Notes under the pieces: generated by a model | Database searches by the model: none | Seen by the model: the letters and a program-made list of their open reading frames with translations, nothing else | What the model was told of the DNA's origin: nothing | Translations under genes and position numbers: made by a program | Part shown: positions 24,596 through 38,500 of the stretch, piece after piece | Layout of the letters: the number at the start of each line of letters is the position of its first letter | How positions within the stretch are numbered: the stretch's first letter is position 1 | Assembly: GCA_002633005.1 (NCBI GenBank) | Contig: NMRA01000248.1 | Span: forward strand, 62,001-126,000 | Source: Phoronis australis | Lineage: Eukaryota; Phoronida; Phoronidae | Length of the DNA stretch: 64,000 nucleotides | Direction of reading: 5' to 3'

Positions 24596-27500
24596 GAGCA
24601 GTGCTAGTGTCTGGCACCTGTGATAAAAAGTACAAGAATGCAAACCCGAATCACTCTGCGTGTCTTCCAAGATCTCCGAACTTCATAGATGGAGGTAATA
24701 ACATTTCACAGCTATTGTAAACTTGTGGCTAAGTAGTAGTCGGGCTATTATAATCTCCAAGAAGCTGTATAGATATTGTATAAGGCGGATACTCTGTCCT
24801 AATTACAGAATCTAAATGACTCTAAACTTTGCCTAATTATCAAATTTTAAAAACTTTGTTTCCAAAATGACAAGCACGGACTTACTTGACTTTCACGGCG
24901 AAGTGTATAAAGCGTGCTCAGTGATCCTCAATTCTTATCAAGTTTAAATGAATCTCTAAACTTGTCCTAATTATCAAATTTTAATGATTTTGTTACACAA
25001 TAATAAGTATGGCTTACTTGAATCTCAGGGCGATGTGTATAAAACCTCTAAGTGTTGGAAACGATTGTGTAAATTCTATCTTGAACGGTATCACGCGTAA
25101 ACTTAGTAATCTTCGACGTATTAAAGAACGCGAAAAACACTAAACTGCACTATTCAAAGTGGTTCCCTGCCACTGAAAACAAAACACAATATGTTCAAAG
25201 GGTACTTTTACGGTTTGTTTGTAAAAATGTTGAGTTTCATTTGATGGCAAAGCATTTTCTTTCAATTTCAAATTTTAAAACACGAACTGTCAGCTGCTCG
25301 TCACTTCGTCGATTTTTTTTCTACCACAAGGCAAAGCACGTCTCCTTATTTGGTATGGAAAAACATAGACGCAGCACACTTCCCTTATATGGGAATATGA
25401 CCCTTAACCTTTGATATAAACAATACAATGTTGACTTCAAGCAGCCAGTCAGATTTAGAGACAATTGATGTAAGTCCTAACTGTTTAAAATTAGTTGTAA
25501 AGGTATCGTAGTACTCAAGTATATTCGGCAATGCACTTAGAATTCTGTTTGGGAAATCGCTTGCTTCACCGACTTGCCTCATATTGTGCTTTCGACATCT
25601 AGTTCGGAGTGCAGTCACACATGATAATCTGCCGTTAAAATCCGTCTTGTCAGTCAGCTGTTTGTCGAATGAGTGTAAGCGCATGCGCGCATTGATCATA
25701 CGTGGGAGAGAGATTAGAAACTCTGTGGTGACTTAGCACGTATCACAATTTTTGGGTTGACCAATCCAATAAACTCTGACGTACTTTGCTGAGTCGCTGA
25801 TGTTTCGATGTTCTCGCAAATATACATCTCTCGCGGTAAGGAATGTTATGAGACCGAAAGTTAAAGAGATAATTCGACCTTTCTGTCTATGGTTCTCAAC
25901 AGGTGTCTCTGCTGCTGATATGAAAGTAATAGTGGATGAACACAACAATTACAGACGCGATGTTGCCAAAAAATACAAAGCAGCGAACATGCAAAAGATG
26001 GTAAGAACATTTTCTTTATTTTCCGTGTTCGTGTTCGGGAAACAATATATCAGTGCCATCTATTAATCCGTGCCCACCCGTGTTGATGAGGAATCCCTTT
26101 GTGAGCGATTTTCAAGGACACAGATGCGCCGTACAATAGCTCTTATTTGACCGTCAGCGTGGTTCCAGCCATTTGCCGCACACCAAACGGAAAGTCCAAG
26201 CAGCGATGCCAAATTACCGAAGCACATGCCAATGCGCTATAATTTCAGATCGAATCCTGAGAGATTGCTTTACTCGCATTGCTTTGTGAATGTATCTCTT
26301 CCTCATGGCGATTGTGCTTAGAAAGCGACGGAGAAGAGTTTGGAAAATCTTGGTTCAATGTGTTCTAGTTCGCACGCTTCGTGCGTTGGTCACATGGTTG
26401 CGTTCGAACCTCACGTCCGTTCTGCGTAAACGGCCGTCGAGTGAACAACACTTGCTGTTTTATAACACCTCTTTTTAGGAAAAACAAACAATGCCCATTC
26501 TAAATTTAGCTCCTCTGCAACTCATTTTATATTGCATTGTGTCGACTACAGGTGTGGGATAAGGAGATTGCGGCAGTTGCGCAGTCTTGGGCTGAAAACT
26601 GCAAGTTCGCTCATGACCAAGGTGCTCAAAGAGGGATTCCAGGTTTGTTCTTCTTTATTTACCTTACTTTTGACTTTCTTGCACCTGTTTCGTGAGAAAT
26701 TACGTAAGACTGCTAGACAGATTTTCACAATTTATGAATTTTGCTTATGCAGGAAATAATGAGAACAGCGCTGTCAAGAAATAATGTATAGAAAATAGGC
26801 CTACCTCATTAACTACCAGTTATGAGTTGTACTCATGGACTGCATTTTGCTCTGGTGTAATTCATTTATTTTCCGAAATAGTGGTGTGGAGCGTAAGACC
26901 AAATTTTTTACAAGTATTCCAATCCATTTTTCATAAATCAGACCCCTGAATAACGACAAAACTTTCGTGCAGACCGTTATCAAGTAACTGGTGTATCAAA
27001 TGATAGGATTTGGAGTAGTAAAGCCAGGATTCTTAAACAGGATCTCAAACGGGTACTAACACAATTTTTGTAAACCATGGTTTTGTTTTTCAATCCAGAT
27101 TTTCACCTATGAGGCTATATTTCTGCTAAAATGATAACTAAGAAAATAAAAAACGAAATTCCTGTTTTAGGTAAATACGGGACCGGCCAAAACATTGCCA
27201 TGGGAGCATTATACAACACCTGGCCAAAAGCGATCAAAGCTTGGTACGACGAGATCAAGGACTTCAGTTACGGTGGGAACGCTCCCCTGGGCAAGATAGG
27301 TCATTTCACACAGGTGAATTTTAACTTGGTTTTTGTAAATGTTAGTTCGAAACAAATAAAGTATCCATGCACATTGTTCAAAAAAAATTTGAATTGCCAA
27401 CCGACTGCCCAATGGTACCTTTACGGGTCGCATTTGTTTTTTATTGTGAAAGTTAGAAAAACATGAGATTTTCGTGTAAAGGCTATTTTTTGATACATCT

Positions 27501-30475
27501 AGGTGACATGGGCTAGCACCGTAAAGATTGGCTGTGGATTTGCGAATTGCAAAAACGTGAAAAACTACTACGTGTGCAACTATGGACCCGCGTGAGTACT
27601 CTGTATGTTTTAGTATATTGAATGCGAAGTACAGGCGTGCTGTTCGTGTAGTTCTTCGCCAGTTTAGAGAGATAACGCTATCGAAAGCTACATGTATTTA
27701 CTGCGTTAATTTCACCTGGAGGCTGGAATGTTGAAAATTCACTATTTGAGAAAATTTATATCTTCCAACTAAGTTCGTAATGGTAATTACTGACGTAATA
27801 CAAAGCCCTCACCAATTTTCTTAATTTGTTATTACAAACGTGCGAATAAAAACTTTGTTAGGAATTTTTAATTATTCACTTAGTTCGGGCGAAATCCTAA
27901 CAGCGCTTTTGAGACATAACGTGAAGTTTTCGTTTCTTGCACATGCAAAATTGACTTAAAATGTGGTCACGAGACAATAATAAAGACACAGTAGTAAAAA
28001 GCATATTTTTTAGAATCCTCGATCTTCCCCTTTAGAAAATATATACTTTAGATGGTTAGAATGCATAGTTTTTCGGTATTTGACTTAGAGTTCAGGTCGT
28101 TTATTTAGGACCTAGATAACCTTAAAAACTAGTACAAAATAGAAAACACACTCACCGTAAAATGGCATTTTATGAAATTTATAACCAAGTGGTCCGGTTG
28201 CATACCAAGGAATGAACTGTTCCAAATCGCGTGCACTTGGCTTGTAAATAGCACCTTCTATGAACTCGTGTGACAGGGAAATTCAACTTGTGAGGGGACT
28301 TTCGTGCGTGCACTTGTTATTGTTCACCAGTAATGTTAGTAATGATACATGGGCAGTGCACCATAGGGGGCTGGGAGGGCTATAGCCCCACCACATTTTT
28401 CAGTGCTACGCTGCCCTTGGTCTGTGGGCGCTGCACCACAGGGGAGCTGGGGGGCTATAGCCCCCACTTTCTTCAGTGCTGCGCCGCCCATGTATATAAT
28501 ACAAAAAATACAAAATATTAGCAATGCCTTGAACGGAACGTATTCAATATTGAATTTCATTTTCAGCGGGAACTCTAAACCCGTTAGCAAACCGTGGAAG
28601 CAAGGTTCCGCCGCTTGCAGCGATTGCCCCGATTCGTGTGAAGACGGACTTTGTGGTACGCAGGGGCTTCGAATCAATTTGTAACCACTTAACTAATCGT
28701 TGACACAATGCTCACTAGAATGTGCTGATGAAGGAATGCCTCTCTTTTCATGTGATTAGATTAGGAGCTAGAAGCAACTCTTCAGCTCTAGGGCAATGGG
28801 GGTGATAAGAGTTCCACGGCACTACTTCATAATGCAGGCACTGTTCGTGTTAGGGCCCTTTTTTCGCGAGGGCCACTGTGGTCTTCCTATAACATTACCT
28901 ACGGGAAAGTTACATTATTTAGAAGGTTTAACTTACATTTAAAGAATAAAATGTTGCTAAAGCACAGATATAGACCTTGTTCACGAAGCTGCCATTTTAA
29001 AAGTGAGCTTCTTCATAGTTGTAAAAAAAACAATGCTTTGGAGACATAAATATTAACGACGAGGCATGCGGAAAAAGCACTCTCTGCACAGTGATTAACC
29101 TCAGAATGCATTGTTTTTAAAGTCTAAAAAGAGGTTCACTTATAAAATGGCGACTGCGTGAATAAGGTTTATATCAATATTAAACAAGACTTGTTATAAC
29201 AGTGAATCCTCGTTTCAGATTGTAGTGGTATGACGTGTTACAATGGCGGTACAATCAACCCAGACACTTGTGTGTGCAAGTGTAAAGACAATACATACGA
29301 ACCTGAATATTGTAGACGTGAGTATACGGTCCCGCTGTTCCCAACATCAGTTCCAAACCCCACCGCGGTGCATGTGAATACGGACCAATCAGAGGCGGAT
29401 CTGGGACAGGATCAAAAATAAAAATTGAAAAAAAAAAATCACCAGAAAAACGAAATCAGCTACTAAAAACCCCAAAAATCTTACACGGGAGGGTGGAACC
29501 CCGGCCTTCCTGGCTTCCGCTCAGCGCTACGCTCCTCGGATTCGCTCGAATCCTAAACCCCCTTATTGAAAACGTAGATCTGTCACTGCCAATCTAAAGA
29601 GAAGTCGCCGTGTTCACCATCCTACTGTACCTGCATGTGAAATCCAACGAATGGGTGTCTTATTTTATCGATGCCGAGTTGCTCCATTGAATTAAGTCTA
29701 GGCCGGCAGAGGGATACTGAACTCCTTTGCACAGGGATCAATCTCAGTGAGGATGGAGTGTTTTAGGTGAAAATTAAGAAAACCTCCAATGACTTGAGAA
29801 CGAAGTAAAGATAGGAAATCGAGCCCATGACTTAAAGCGGTTGCAAACCTCTTTATTGCTTATCATGACCGACGCTTAAAATACCTGGCTCGTCAAACCC
29901 ATTTGTAGGGCCAGGTGTTAAGTACCTTATTTCCAAACCCATAAATCATATCTTAGTTAACTAAGGAACGCTTTGAGTCCAAATTCACATTGGTAGGTGA
30001 TATTCTGGTAGACTTTTGGTCACCCAATGTTACTATATGAGAAGATGGTTACATTAAAGCTTATGAATGACTACAAAATATGGTATCCGTGGCTTGTTGC
30101 CAACTATTGCTTCAGCTCCAATCATCTGCCCTACGTCACCGCTAGGTTAACAAACCATTAAGATTCGCCCATAAAAGCATCACTTCAAAACACCCTAGAC
30201 GTTGCCCACTCCTGGCAATATTCTTCCCGTCTTCGTCAACAAAACTGTTTCCATAATCCGTTTTAAGTTTCATCTCGTACCTACGGCATGACTTCTTTGA
30301 GCCCTTACCACGCGAAACGCATTCGATCAAACCCTATCTAAAATATCCATCTTTTACAGTTGATTGCTCGAAGGTAAAAGACAAGTTCTACTGTTCCATG
30401 TGGGGTTCCAGAGAATGCAGCATGTACTCCAACGCCCCTGCAGACTGTCCTCACTTGTGCAAAGTCTGCCCATAG
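24596..30475 (+). CDS. CAP (antigen 5/SCP) protein with EGF-like and ShKT modules, copy 2 (first exon not located)
   Basis: A tandem paralogue of the gene ending at 12101. Exons: 24596-24694, 25903-26000, 26552-26642, 27171-27313, 27503-27591, 28567-28655, 29219-29317, 30360-30475 (TAG). Exon lengths (99, 98, 91, 143, 89, 89, 99, 116) and phases are identical to copy 1, so the pair arose by duplication of the whole gene. Introns are shorter and do not obviously align. The CAP signatures GHFTQVTWAST and YVCNYGPAGN are intact, and Gln again replaces the Glu of GEN. The EGF-like module has diverged (about a third of residues), while the ShKT exon is almost identical to copy 1. The first visible exon needs one upstream base (phase 1) and begins inside a hydrophobic run before a Cys, so a signal-peptide exon should lie between 12.1 and 24.5 kb; I could not identify it. 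Possible poly(A) signal near 31731. Confidence 0.91.
25127..25730 (+). repeat. Dispersed repeat, copy in CAP copy 2 intron
   Basis: About 600 bp sharing ordered blocks with 39826-40372 in the same orientation: GCGAAAAACA, AAGGCAAAGCACG, GACGCAGCACA, ACCTTTGATATAAACAA, GACTTCAAGCAGC and GGGAAATCGC. About 25% diverged. No coding capacity recognised. Confidence 0.65.
25735..25890 (+). repeat. Dispersed repeat (pair with 46755-46885)
   Basis: Shares TTTGGGTTGACCAATCCAAT versus TTAGGGTTAGCCAATCCCAA, then GTTTCGATGTTC and CGGTAAGGAAT, in the same order with the copy near 46.8 kb in a DCST1 intron. Confidence 0.5.
28349..28490 (+). repeat. Two-unit GC-rich tandem repeat
   Basis: Two units of about 65 bp: GGGCAGTGCACCATAGGGGG to CTGCCC (28349-28414), and GGGCGCTGCACCACAGGGGA to CGCCC (28427-28490). 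Each contains GGGCTATAGCCCC and a weakly inverted end. Lies just before the 28567 exon of CAP copy 2. Confidence 0.7.
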
Positions 30476-32543
30476 GAACAAAGACTTGATAAAAAGTGTG
30501 TTTCTTGAATTCACCTCATTCATATTTAAGTTTCAACAACCAGTGCCAACATTTTAGTCTTTCGTAGCCTTAACGAGTAGCTTGGTTTTTTCACAGCTCT
30601 AAGTCATGAGACAATCACGTTAAACCCTTTATATATTCTCTGGTACATAGAGTATTGTCTGAATTGGAATGAATGCCAGATGTTGCTAACCAAAAGGAGA
30701 CATTAAAAACATGGCCACTGTACACAGGAAAGCTATTAACATTTCCATTTAACTGACGAGGAGTCATTTCAACTTCAGAGTTAAACCATTTAACTTCAAA
30801 AAAACATTTTTAGGAACTTAAAAATGCCCAATCTCAGCCAGATGCCATTACTCGTCGTTACTTTACCAGGCCTTTGCCTCACTTAAGAGATTGTTGCTAT
30901 TGGTGATGTGTAACTCTTAATCTATTTCAGACGAGAATGAAGTTATGATGGCGCGGTCATCAATATGAAGAAACGGTTCTTGAGGTGGCGGGGTTTAGAT
31001 ATCTTTGCAGCAGCGTTTTTTACAGGAAATTTTACCGGCATACCTAACGAAAAAGACAACATTAATTGTATTATGCAAAATCCTCATAACGCTAACTGCT
31101 ATTAAACGTGAACAATTGAAGGCAAGGGATAGTAAAATAAAATAAAATAAAATAAAATTAAATAAAAAGTACGACTTGTGTTGCTTCTATATACACGTAT
31201 TTCTACTTCACAAGGACTCAGACAACTTAAAAATCATCAAAGTACAGCTGGGTTACGATAACACTCTTTGCCACGTTAAACAAGTTGAAATTGTGGATCA
31301 CTTTCTCTTGACGAGTGAAAAAAAAACTTTATCAGGCTGCCATAAAAAGAATAAGCAAGATACATTGTTACAGGGTATTTGGAAATACATGCAACCCATG
31401 ACACTGCTAACAATACTCTCAGGATTTATGTCTTCTAATTTTTCTAATTTAAAGAGAGAATGCCAAACCAACTAAAACTATGAGCCAAAATGCTTTCAGA
31501 AAGAAAGAAAGGACATTTCTGGATTATTTGAAATTGAAGTCGTTAAAAACAGTAGCACAAGCATAATTTTGCGAAATGTCAACTTTAACAACTGTTTCTT
31601 GAAACGCCAATTTTATTGGACAAGTTTCAAGAAACAGGACCAGTAAACAACCTCACAGATAAACTCAAGACGATGGTTCGTGTTCAAGTCATATCGAAAC
31701 GTTTTTTGTTCCCATGTTTCTGTGTTGCCAATAAAAGGTTTGTCTGTTTGCACTGCTTCCTTTTTCATCTTTGATTCGTAAAATATTCACATTTATTAGT
31801 ATAGTACCACTGGTACGATTCTGATGTCTGAAATGTACGAATTAGAAAACCGGTCACGTGAATGGTACTTTTACTGACTTTTCTACAACCGTGTTTTGCA
31901 GCTAAAGCATGATCATTGTTCTTCTAAATCACATGTGTGGTTGCACGCGTGAAGCCACCAAGCGGTCTACTATGAGATAGCTCCTGATTCCGTGGCTAGT
32001 CCAGCTTCAGCTGACGTACAGAGTGGCGCATCCTTAAGTGGTACGAAACCAGTAACCAACCCCTAGATGACATCAGCTGAGAGCATGTTACGATGTGCCG
32101 GTGGTTCGAAAACAAAGTCGATCAACGTTTTGACAATGTTTTTGCTCAGCGATGAAGTACGCTTTGTTCTTTGGAAGTATCTATGCAAGAACAGCGTGTG
32201 AAAGGCCAGACAAGTCGCGGTTGATGTGCTTTGAAAGTCCTTTTATTCTACTAAGTGACCTTCTCCCACCAGATTCGTGTCGCCAAGGAGGAATAGTGGG
32301 TTACTGTGACTGGCAACCTTCGTCACCTGCCTCATTGAAGTTCAAAGGAAGTCCAACTGCAGCCATTTTAAAGGGGTTTTAAGCCAGAAACTTCACATGT
32401 TTGGTTTTGCAATAGATATGAAGGCGGCTTCCAGAAAACACATTTCTCTATGGGTTTCTTGTATGAGTAAAAACCGTTGATATGTTAACGAGTTGTATCT
32501 ATTTTGAGACACCCTGTGTATTAAACGACTGGACAAGTTTTCG
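30476..32543. other. Convergent intergenic region between CAP copy 2 and DCST1
   Basis: The two genes end toward each other across about 2.1 kb. It contains the TAAAA repeat and an AATAAA followed by GT-rich sequence near 31731. No coding exon was recognised. Confidence 0.5.
31131..31168 (+). repeat. TAAAA simple repeat
   Basis: Seven or so TAAAA/TTAAA units in tandem downstream of CAP copy 2. Confidence 0.9.
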
Positions 32544-35500
32544 TCACACTCGTTGAATCGCTGCCTTTATCGGCTCTTCTGTGTCGAAACTCTCTCCTTC
32601 ACTAGAGTCACTTGAGGACGACGACGAAGACCACATCCTTACTGGAGCAGCAGATGTCTCGTACACAGTCGGCCTCCGCGGCACCAAATTCACACTTTGG
32701 CTTGCCCGTCGTCGGATGTTAACCTCATAATCGTATTCAGAGTCTGAAGTTGGCGGTTCGTCCACGTACTGATATCCATAGTCTAGCGATTCATAGCTTG
32801 AGTCTGACTCTCTTTCCATTTCGTCTAGTTCATTTTGCACTTTCACCCTCATTTCTTCGTCACTCGAATCTCTGTAGTAAAGTTTATGAAAGTACAAGAG
32901 CTACAGCTTAATTTAAAGTCTTAGAGGAACACAACTACTCTCAAAATGGTGAGCATTAACAGCTTTTTGAAATACGTGGATCACACGTACGTGCCGAGGC
33001 GAAGAGTTTTCTTTCATTCGCGAATAGTTTAACAAGCTATCAATTTCTAGCAGTGTACAAAACACCACGTTACGTATCGGTAAGTCTAAAGTCAATAAAA
33101 ATGAATACCTTGTCGGTCCTTGAATGCTAAATGCTAACATGAATATTGACGCTTGTCGTGGGCTAACACCGGCCGTGCTAGGAATATTAACATCTAATAT
33201 CAAAAAATGGTAATCTTTGAAACTATAACTTTCCCCAACTTGAGACGGCGCCTTTACCTTAGGAAATGCAATAATGCTTTTCATCCAAGCACTCCTATTC
33301 AGAACAAACGATCGAGTGTGTAAATTACTAGAAAGATTAGTACGTTTCACGTCTGAGGTTACCTTTCCTCGCTGAAATCTGACGCATCCCCATAGTCCAC
33401 AGGGCTCATACATGCAGAGCAGATGTTCTGAATGTCAGTGAAACAGTCCATGCAGTATATGGCTAGAATGTATCATATTTTGAATGTTTCTAATTCAGAG
33501 CCAGGGAAAAAGACAGGCATCAGACGTGTTAATTCATAAACATTACAACGAGCAAACAACAATGAAATCATAGCAGATATATTCATCAAACGTTTTCGCC
33601 GATTCTGTATAACGGCCAAATTTAAGCAAGCGTCAAAATGATAAAATATGAAGGTGCCCAAAGTTGTACTAAAAGTATTACGTAACAAAATAATAACGGG
33701 GGCACGGCCCCACGATGGACCAAGACGTAAATTTACTGGACGACTCCTTTTAGGCACAATTATAATAGCGACTGTCAGCGGTACCTCCACATTCTTTATT
33801 GTAGCACTGAATAAAGTTCTCCCAATCTTCTTTTTCTCCTGGTTTTCCACAGCTCAGACAAAACTTTCTATCGTAGCCCATCCATTTTAATATTTTCCGA
33901 AACAATGGACTCCTGCAATAAACCTTAGGGACTGGAACTTTTGTAGCAGTATTTCAACTTCTGAAATGAAGTTAGATGTAGGCTCACTCTTATCGGCATA
34001 ATGCTTGTATATGATACAAAATACGCAAAAAAGTTGTTTACAGAGTAAATATATCTCAGTGCACTACATGTATATTCCACCAAACTAAGATATAAGCTGG
34101 TTTGGGGTGAAGACAAGATGAACATGCTCCTTCGGATGTCGCAAAAAGCAACAAGTTCTAGGCGATGGGCAAACCTTAAACTTTTCAACTCCGGAAACTA
34201 GTTGGCAACATTCCACAACATCCTAGACCCGACAGTGTGACTGCTGAACTTGTCCAGTTTTTTGATAACGTACAGCTTAACATGAACGTCATACGATGTC
34301 GCAATTCTCAATCGCTTCGTTTTGGTGTAAAGAATTACGTATTTGACGCGACTGCTAAGCGTCCATGACAGAATGATGCACAGATTAATAAAGAAAAACA
34401 TATCTTTAGAAGTTGTAAATGGCGGACAGAAACAAGCTGCCAACGACTTGTCGGTCCAAAGCAACTAACGTGGCTGCCAGCCTGGACTGGAATGATCGTT
34501 CTTCTTCCTCGGGTTCTTGTATGAACTGTTGCCGGATCATTCGCCTCGCGTATTTCAAGAAACCGCCCCGTCTATGAAGAATTTGGTTGTACAGCCAAAC
34601 GGCTCGCACGCGCTCACGGTATGGATAGTAGCACGCACAGATCTGATGACGTAATCGGAGACCGTAGGCCTCCGTGAATAGCAGGAATAAAGTGATCCCA
34701 AATATGATTGCTGGAAATAATTGTAATAAAGGTAATAAAGGTAATGATAATAAAAATGATAATGATGATGATGATTATGATGGTGGGGGTGAAGGTGAGG
34801 AAGATAACAATGCCGATGATAACAATACTACTACTACTGCTGCTGCTACTTCTACTACTAATAATAATAACAATAACAATAAAAACATCAACAACAACAA
34901 CAACAAAACAACAACAACAATTATAACAATAACAATAATAGTAATAATAATAGTAATAGCAATAGCAATAGTAATATCATTAATAATAACTTTAAGGATA
35001 ATGATGAGGATAACAAAAACAATAACAACAACAACACTAGCGACAATGACAATGGCAATGACGATGACAATAATAGTACGAAAATGATAGTAAAATACCA
35101 TTACAAAGAACAAAGAATTTGGTTTCTTCGAACAAACTTACGCATGCGTAGGAACTGGGAAGCATACAGTTTTTACTGAATTAATAACACTTCTTCCAGA
35201 AACCGTTCAAAACTGTGCTATACTGACGAAGGTTTCAAAAACCAGCCCAAGGTAAAAGTTGTCGGTGCCATTTTCCAATAGGTTACGGAAATTGTAACAG
35301 AATTAGTTATGGTTGCAAATGTTCTCTTGCACAGTTTACAGACCAAAAGCGGAAGTGTGTGCATTTCGAAGGTACTTATGCTCTTTCTCAAGATGATGAG
35401 TGGAAGTACACCTTGCTGTGGCGTATATTGTAGCACTGGACACATATTATCGACCGTGCGACAATATGTGGCGAGTGCCACAATATGTATCACAACCGAT

Positions 35501-38500
35501 ACTTACTTGAGTTAAGGGGTATTACATTGCATGTCGAACAATAGAGGTGGAAAAGGCAACAGGCTTGTTCATATCCAGATAAAACTTATACCTTATTCAA
35601 GAACATCAACTTAATTTACCTATCTGTTCGTATGTAGCATAATCTGGTATCGAAGGATTTGGAAGGCATTCCCTATAATTTGCGACAGACTTTGGCGCAC
35701 GGCGCATAGGATCAAACGTAGTTATCAACTCCCTGTACATGTCTGCCATAACCGAGTCTCCATTCACATGCATTTTCAAATGGCTTGGAACTGGAATATC
35801 AAAAGGAAATACATTACACAGAAATGTATTTAAGAGCCCTGAAACGCGAAAAACAAACCGTAAATTGCATAACTGAAAGTGGTTCTCTAGCATTCAAACA
35901 TAGTTCAACCTGTTCATTAAGTATTTTACAGTCCATTCGTATATCGATGTCAAGCTATTTTTCTTTTTGTTTCAAATTTCAGAAATAGTTCAGTCATTCT
36001 ACGGATAACCCGGAAAAAATTGCAACAGATTTTATTGCATAAATCGTATCCTTTCACACCCCATATTGGGAAAAAAGTCTACCGGAATCGGAGTGGCGAA
36101 AGTTGGTTTTTCAAGATGGCGGACAAAATGGCACCAGATTTTCTGATACGCACTATAACTCAAGAGTGGAATGTGATAGAGTAAAAATTCAAAAAGGTTT
36201 ACTTATGTTTTGTGGGTCAACAAATCCATTGGAAATGGTTTTACATGGCTGTGGTGACACCGTCCGCCATTTTCCAAGATGGCCGCCAAATCTACTTGAG
36301 TCGCACAACACGAACAGATTAGTGTGTCGTCTTGCTTCAAACATCGCATCATAGGTTTTCTGGGTCGACTAATCCATTGAGACTCATTGCATTTGGCACT
36401 AATGATTACTTCCACCATTTCCAAGATGGCGGACAAAATGGCCGCCAGATTTGCAGATGATCATTATAACTCGAGAGTGGAATGNNNNGCGGTACCTCCA
36501 CATTCTTTATTGTAGCACTGAATAAAGTTCTCCCAATCTTCTTTTTCTCCTGGTTTTCCACAGCTCAGACAAAACTTTCTATCGTAGCCCATCCATTTTA
36601 ATATTTTCCGAAACAATGGACTCCTGCAATAAACCTTAGGGACTGGAACTTTTGTAGCAGTATTTCAACTTCTGAAATGAAGTTAGATGTAGGCTCACTC
36701 TTATCGGCATAATGCTTGTATATGATACAAAATACGCAAAAAAGTTGTTTACAGAGTAAATATATCTCAGTGCACTACATGTATATTCCACCAAACTAAG
36801 ATATAAGCTGGTTTGGGGTGAAGACAAGATGAACATGCTCCTTCGGATGTCGCAAAAAGCAACAAGTTCTAGGCGATGGGCAAACCTTAAACTTTTCAAC
36901 TCCGGAAACTAGTTGGCAACATTCCACAACATCCTAGACCCGACAGTGTGACTGCTGAACTTGTCCAGTTTTTTGATAACGTACAGCTTAACATGAACGT
37001 CATACGATGTCGCAATTCTCAATCGCTTCGTTTTGGTGTAAAGAATTACGTATTTGACGCGACTGCTAAGCGTCCATGACAGAATGATGCACAGATTAAT
37101 AAAGAAAAACATATCTTTAGAAGTTGTAAATGGCGGACAGAAACAAGCTGCCAACGACTTGTCGGTCCAAAGCAACTAACGTGGCTGCCAGCCTGGACTG
37201 GAATGATCGTTCTTCTTCCTCGGGTTCTTGTATGAACTGTTGCCGGATCATTCGCCTCGCGTATTTCAAGAAACCGCCCCGTCTATGAAGAATTTGGTTG
37301 TACAGCCAAACGGCTCGCACGCGCTCACGGTATGGATAGTAGCAAGCACAGATCTGATGACGTAATCGGAGACCGTAAGCCTCCGTGAAAAGCAGGAATA
37401 AAGTGATCCCAAATATGATTGCTGGAAATAATTGTAATAAAGGTAATAAAGGTAATGATAATAAAAATGATAATGATGATGATGATTATGATGGTGGGGG
37501 TGAAGGTGAGGAAGATAACAATGCCGATGATAATAACAATACTACTACTACTACTACTGCTGCTGCTACTTCTACTACTACTAATAATAACAATAACAAT
37601 AAAAACATCAACAACAACAACAAAACAACAACAACAACAATTATAACAATTACAATAATAGTAATAATAATAGTAATAGCAATACCAATAGTAATATCAG
37701 TAATAATAACTTTAAGGATAATGATGAGGATAACAAAAACAATAACAACTAGAAAGATTATTGTCACGGCGTGACAATAACGGACTCTGCGCGTGCGTAT
37801 TACTGGAATTATTATGGGAAGTTACTGACAGCAACCCGTTTACCAATATGAAAAGGAATTCTTTAAAATCGTAAGAGAAATAACATATTAATTTTTTGAT
37901 GACCTTTCCACTAATTGACCTCTTCCGGTGCATTATGAGCCCCGATGAGCGAGTAATTGTTAACTCGATTAAAAGTGTGGTTAATGCTAATAATGCCACA
38001 TGTTTTACTTTAAGCACTTCAGAATACAAGATGAATGAAGTGGTCAAACTTTCTGAAGAAAAATGCACCTAATGACACCATGGGTGCACCAAATGACCTG
38101 AAAATTTAGAATTCAAACTCAATCGCACTTAGTAAACAGATACGTAATTCTGAAGTCTCTAGCACAAAATTTTAGTTTGCACTGAATGACCTTTGACCTA
38201 TTTTTCTGATTGGTTAGGCCTATTGCAAAGTAAAGTAGGGTATTCATTTGGCATGTTGAATTACAACAGTGTGCTGAAATTGAAAAGAATTCCTTGAAAA
38301 ACGTAAGAGATATGACATTTTGAACGTTACATGACCTTTGTACTAATTGACCTTATCCCGTGCGTTTTAAGTATCTTTAGGAGAATTATTGCAAAGCCCA
38401 TAGAAAATGTGTTTAACGCTGAGAATCACAGTTGTCTAACGGTTGACACATCAGAAAACTTGCTGATTGAAAAGGTCAAATTTTCAGAAGAAAAATGCAC

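Noticed and set aside
33473-33850. 125-codon minus-strand frame
   Set aside because: It runs through the RING exon in another frame and into intron; the true frame ends at the donor at 33785.
33785-33935. Acceptors AAAAG and CCTAAG for DCST1 exon 14
   Set aside because: They do not match the phase 2 donor of exon 13; only TATTGCAG before 33912 gives a continuous frame.
34674-35113. Long reading frames on both strands rich in Asn/Thr/Ile or Val/Ile/Leu, repeated at 37385-37774
   Set aside because: They are produced by AAT/AAC/ACT microsatellites with no stop codons; they lie in a DCST1 intron and have no domain.
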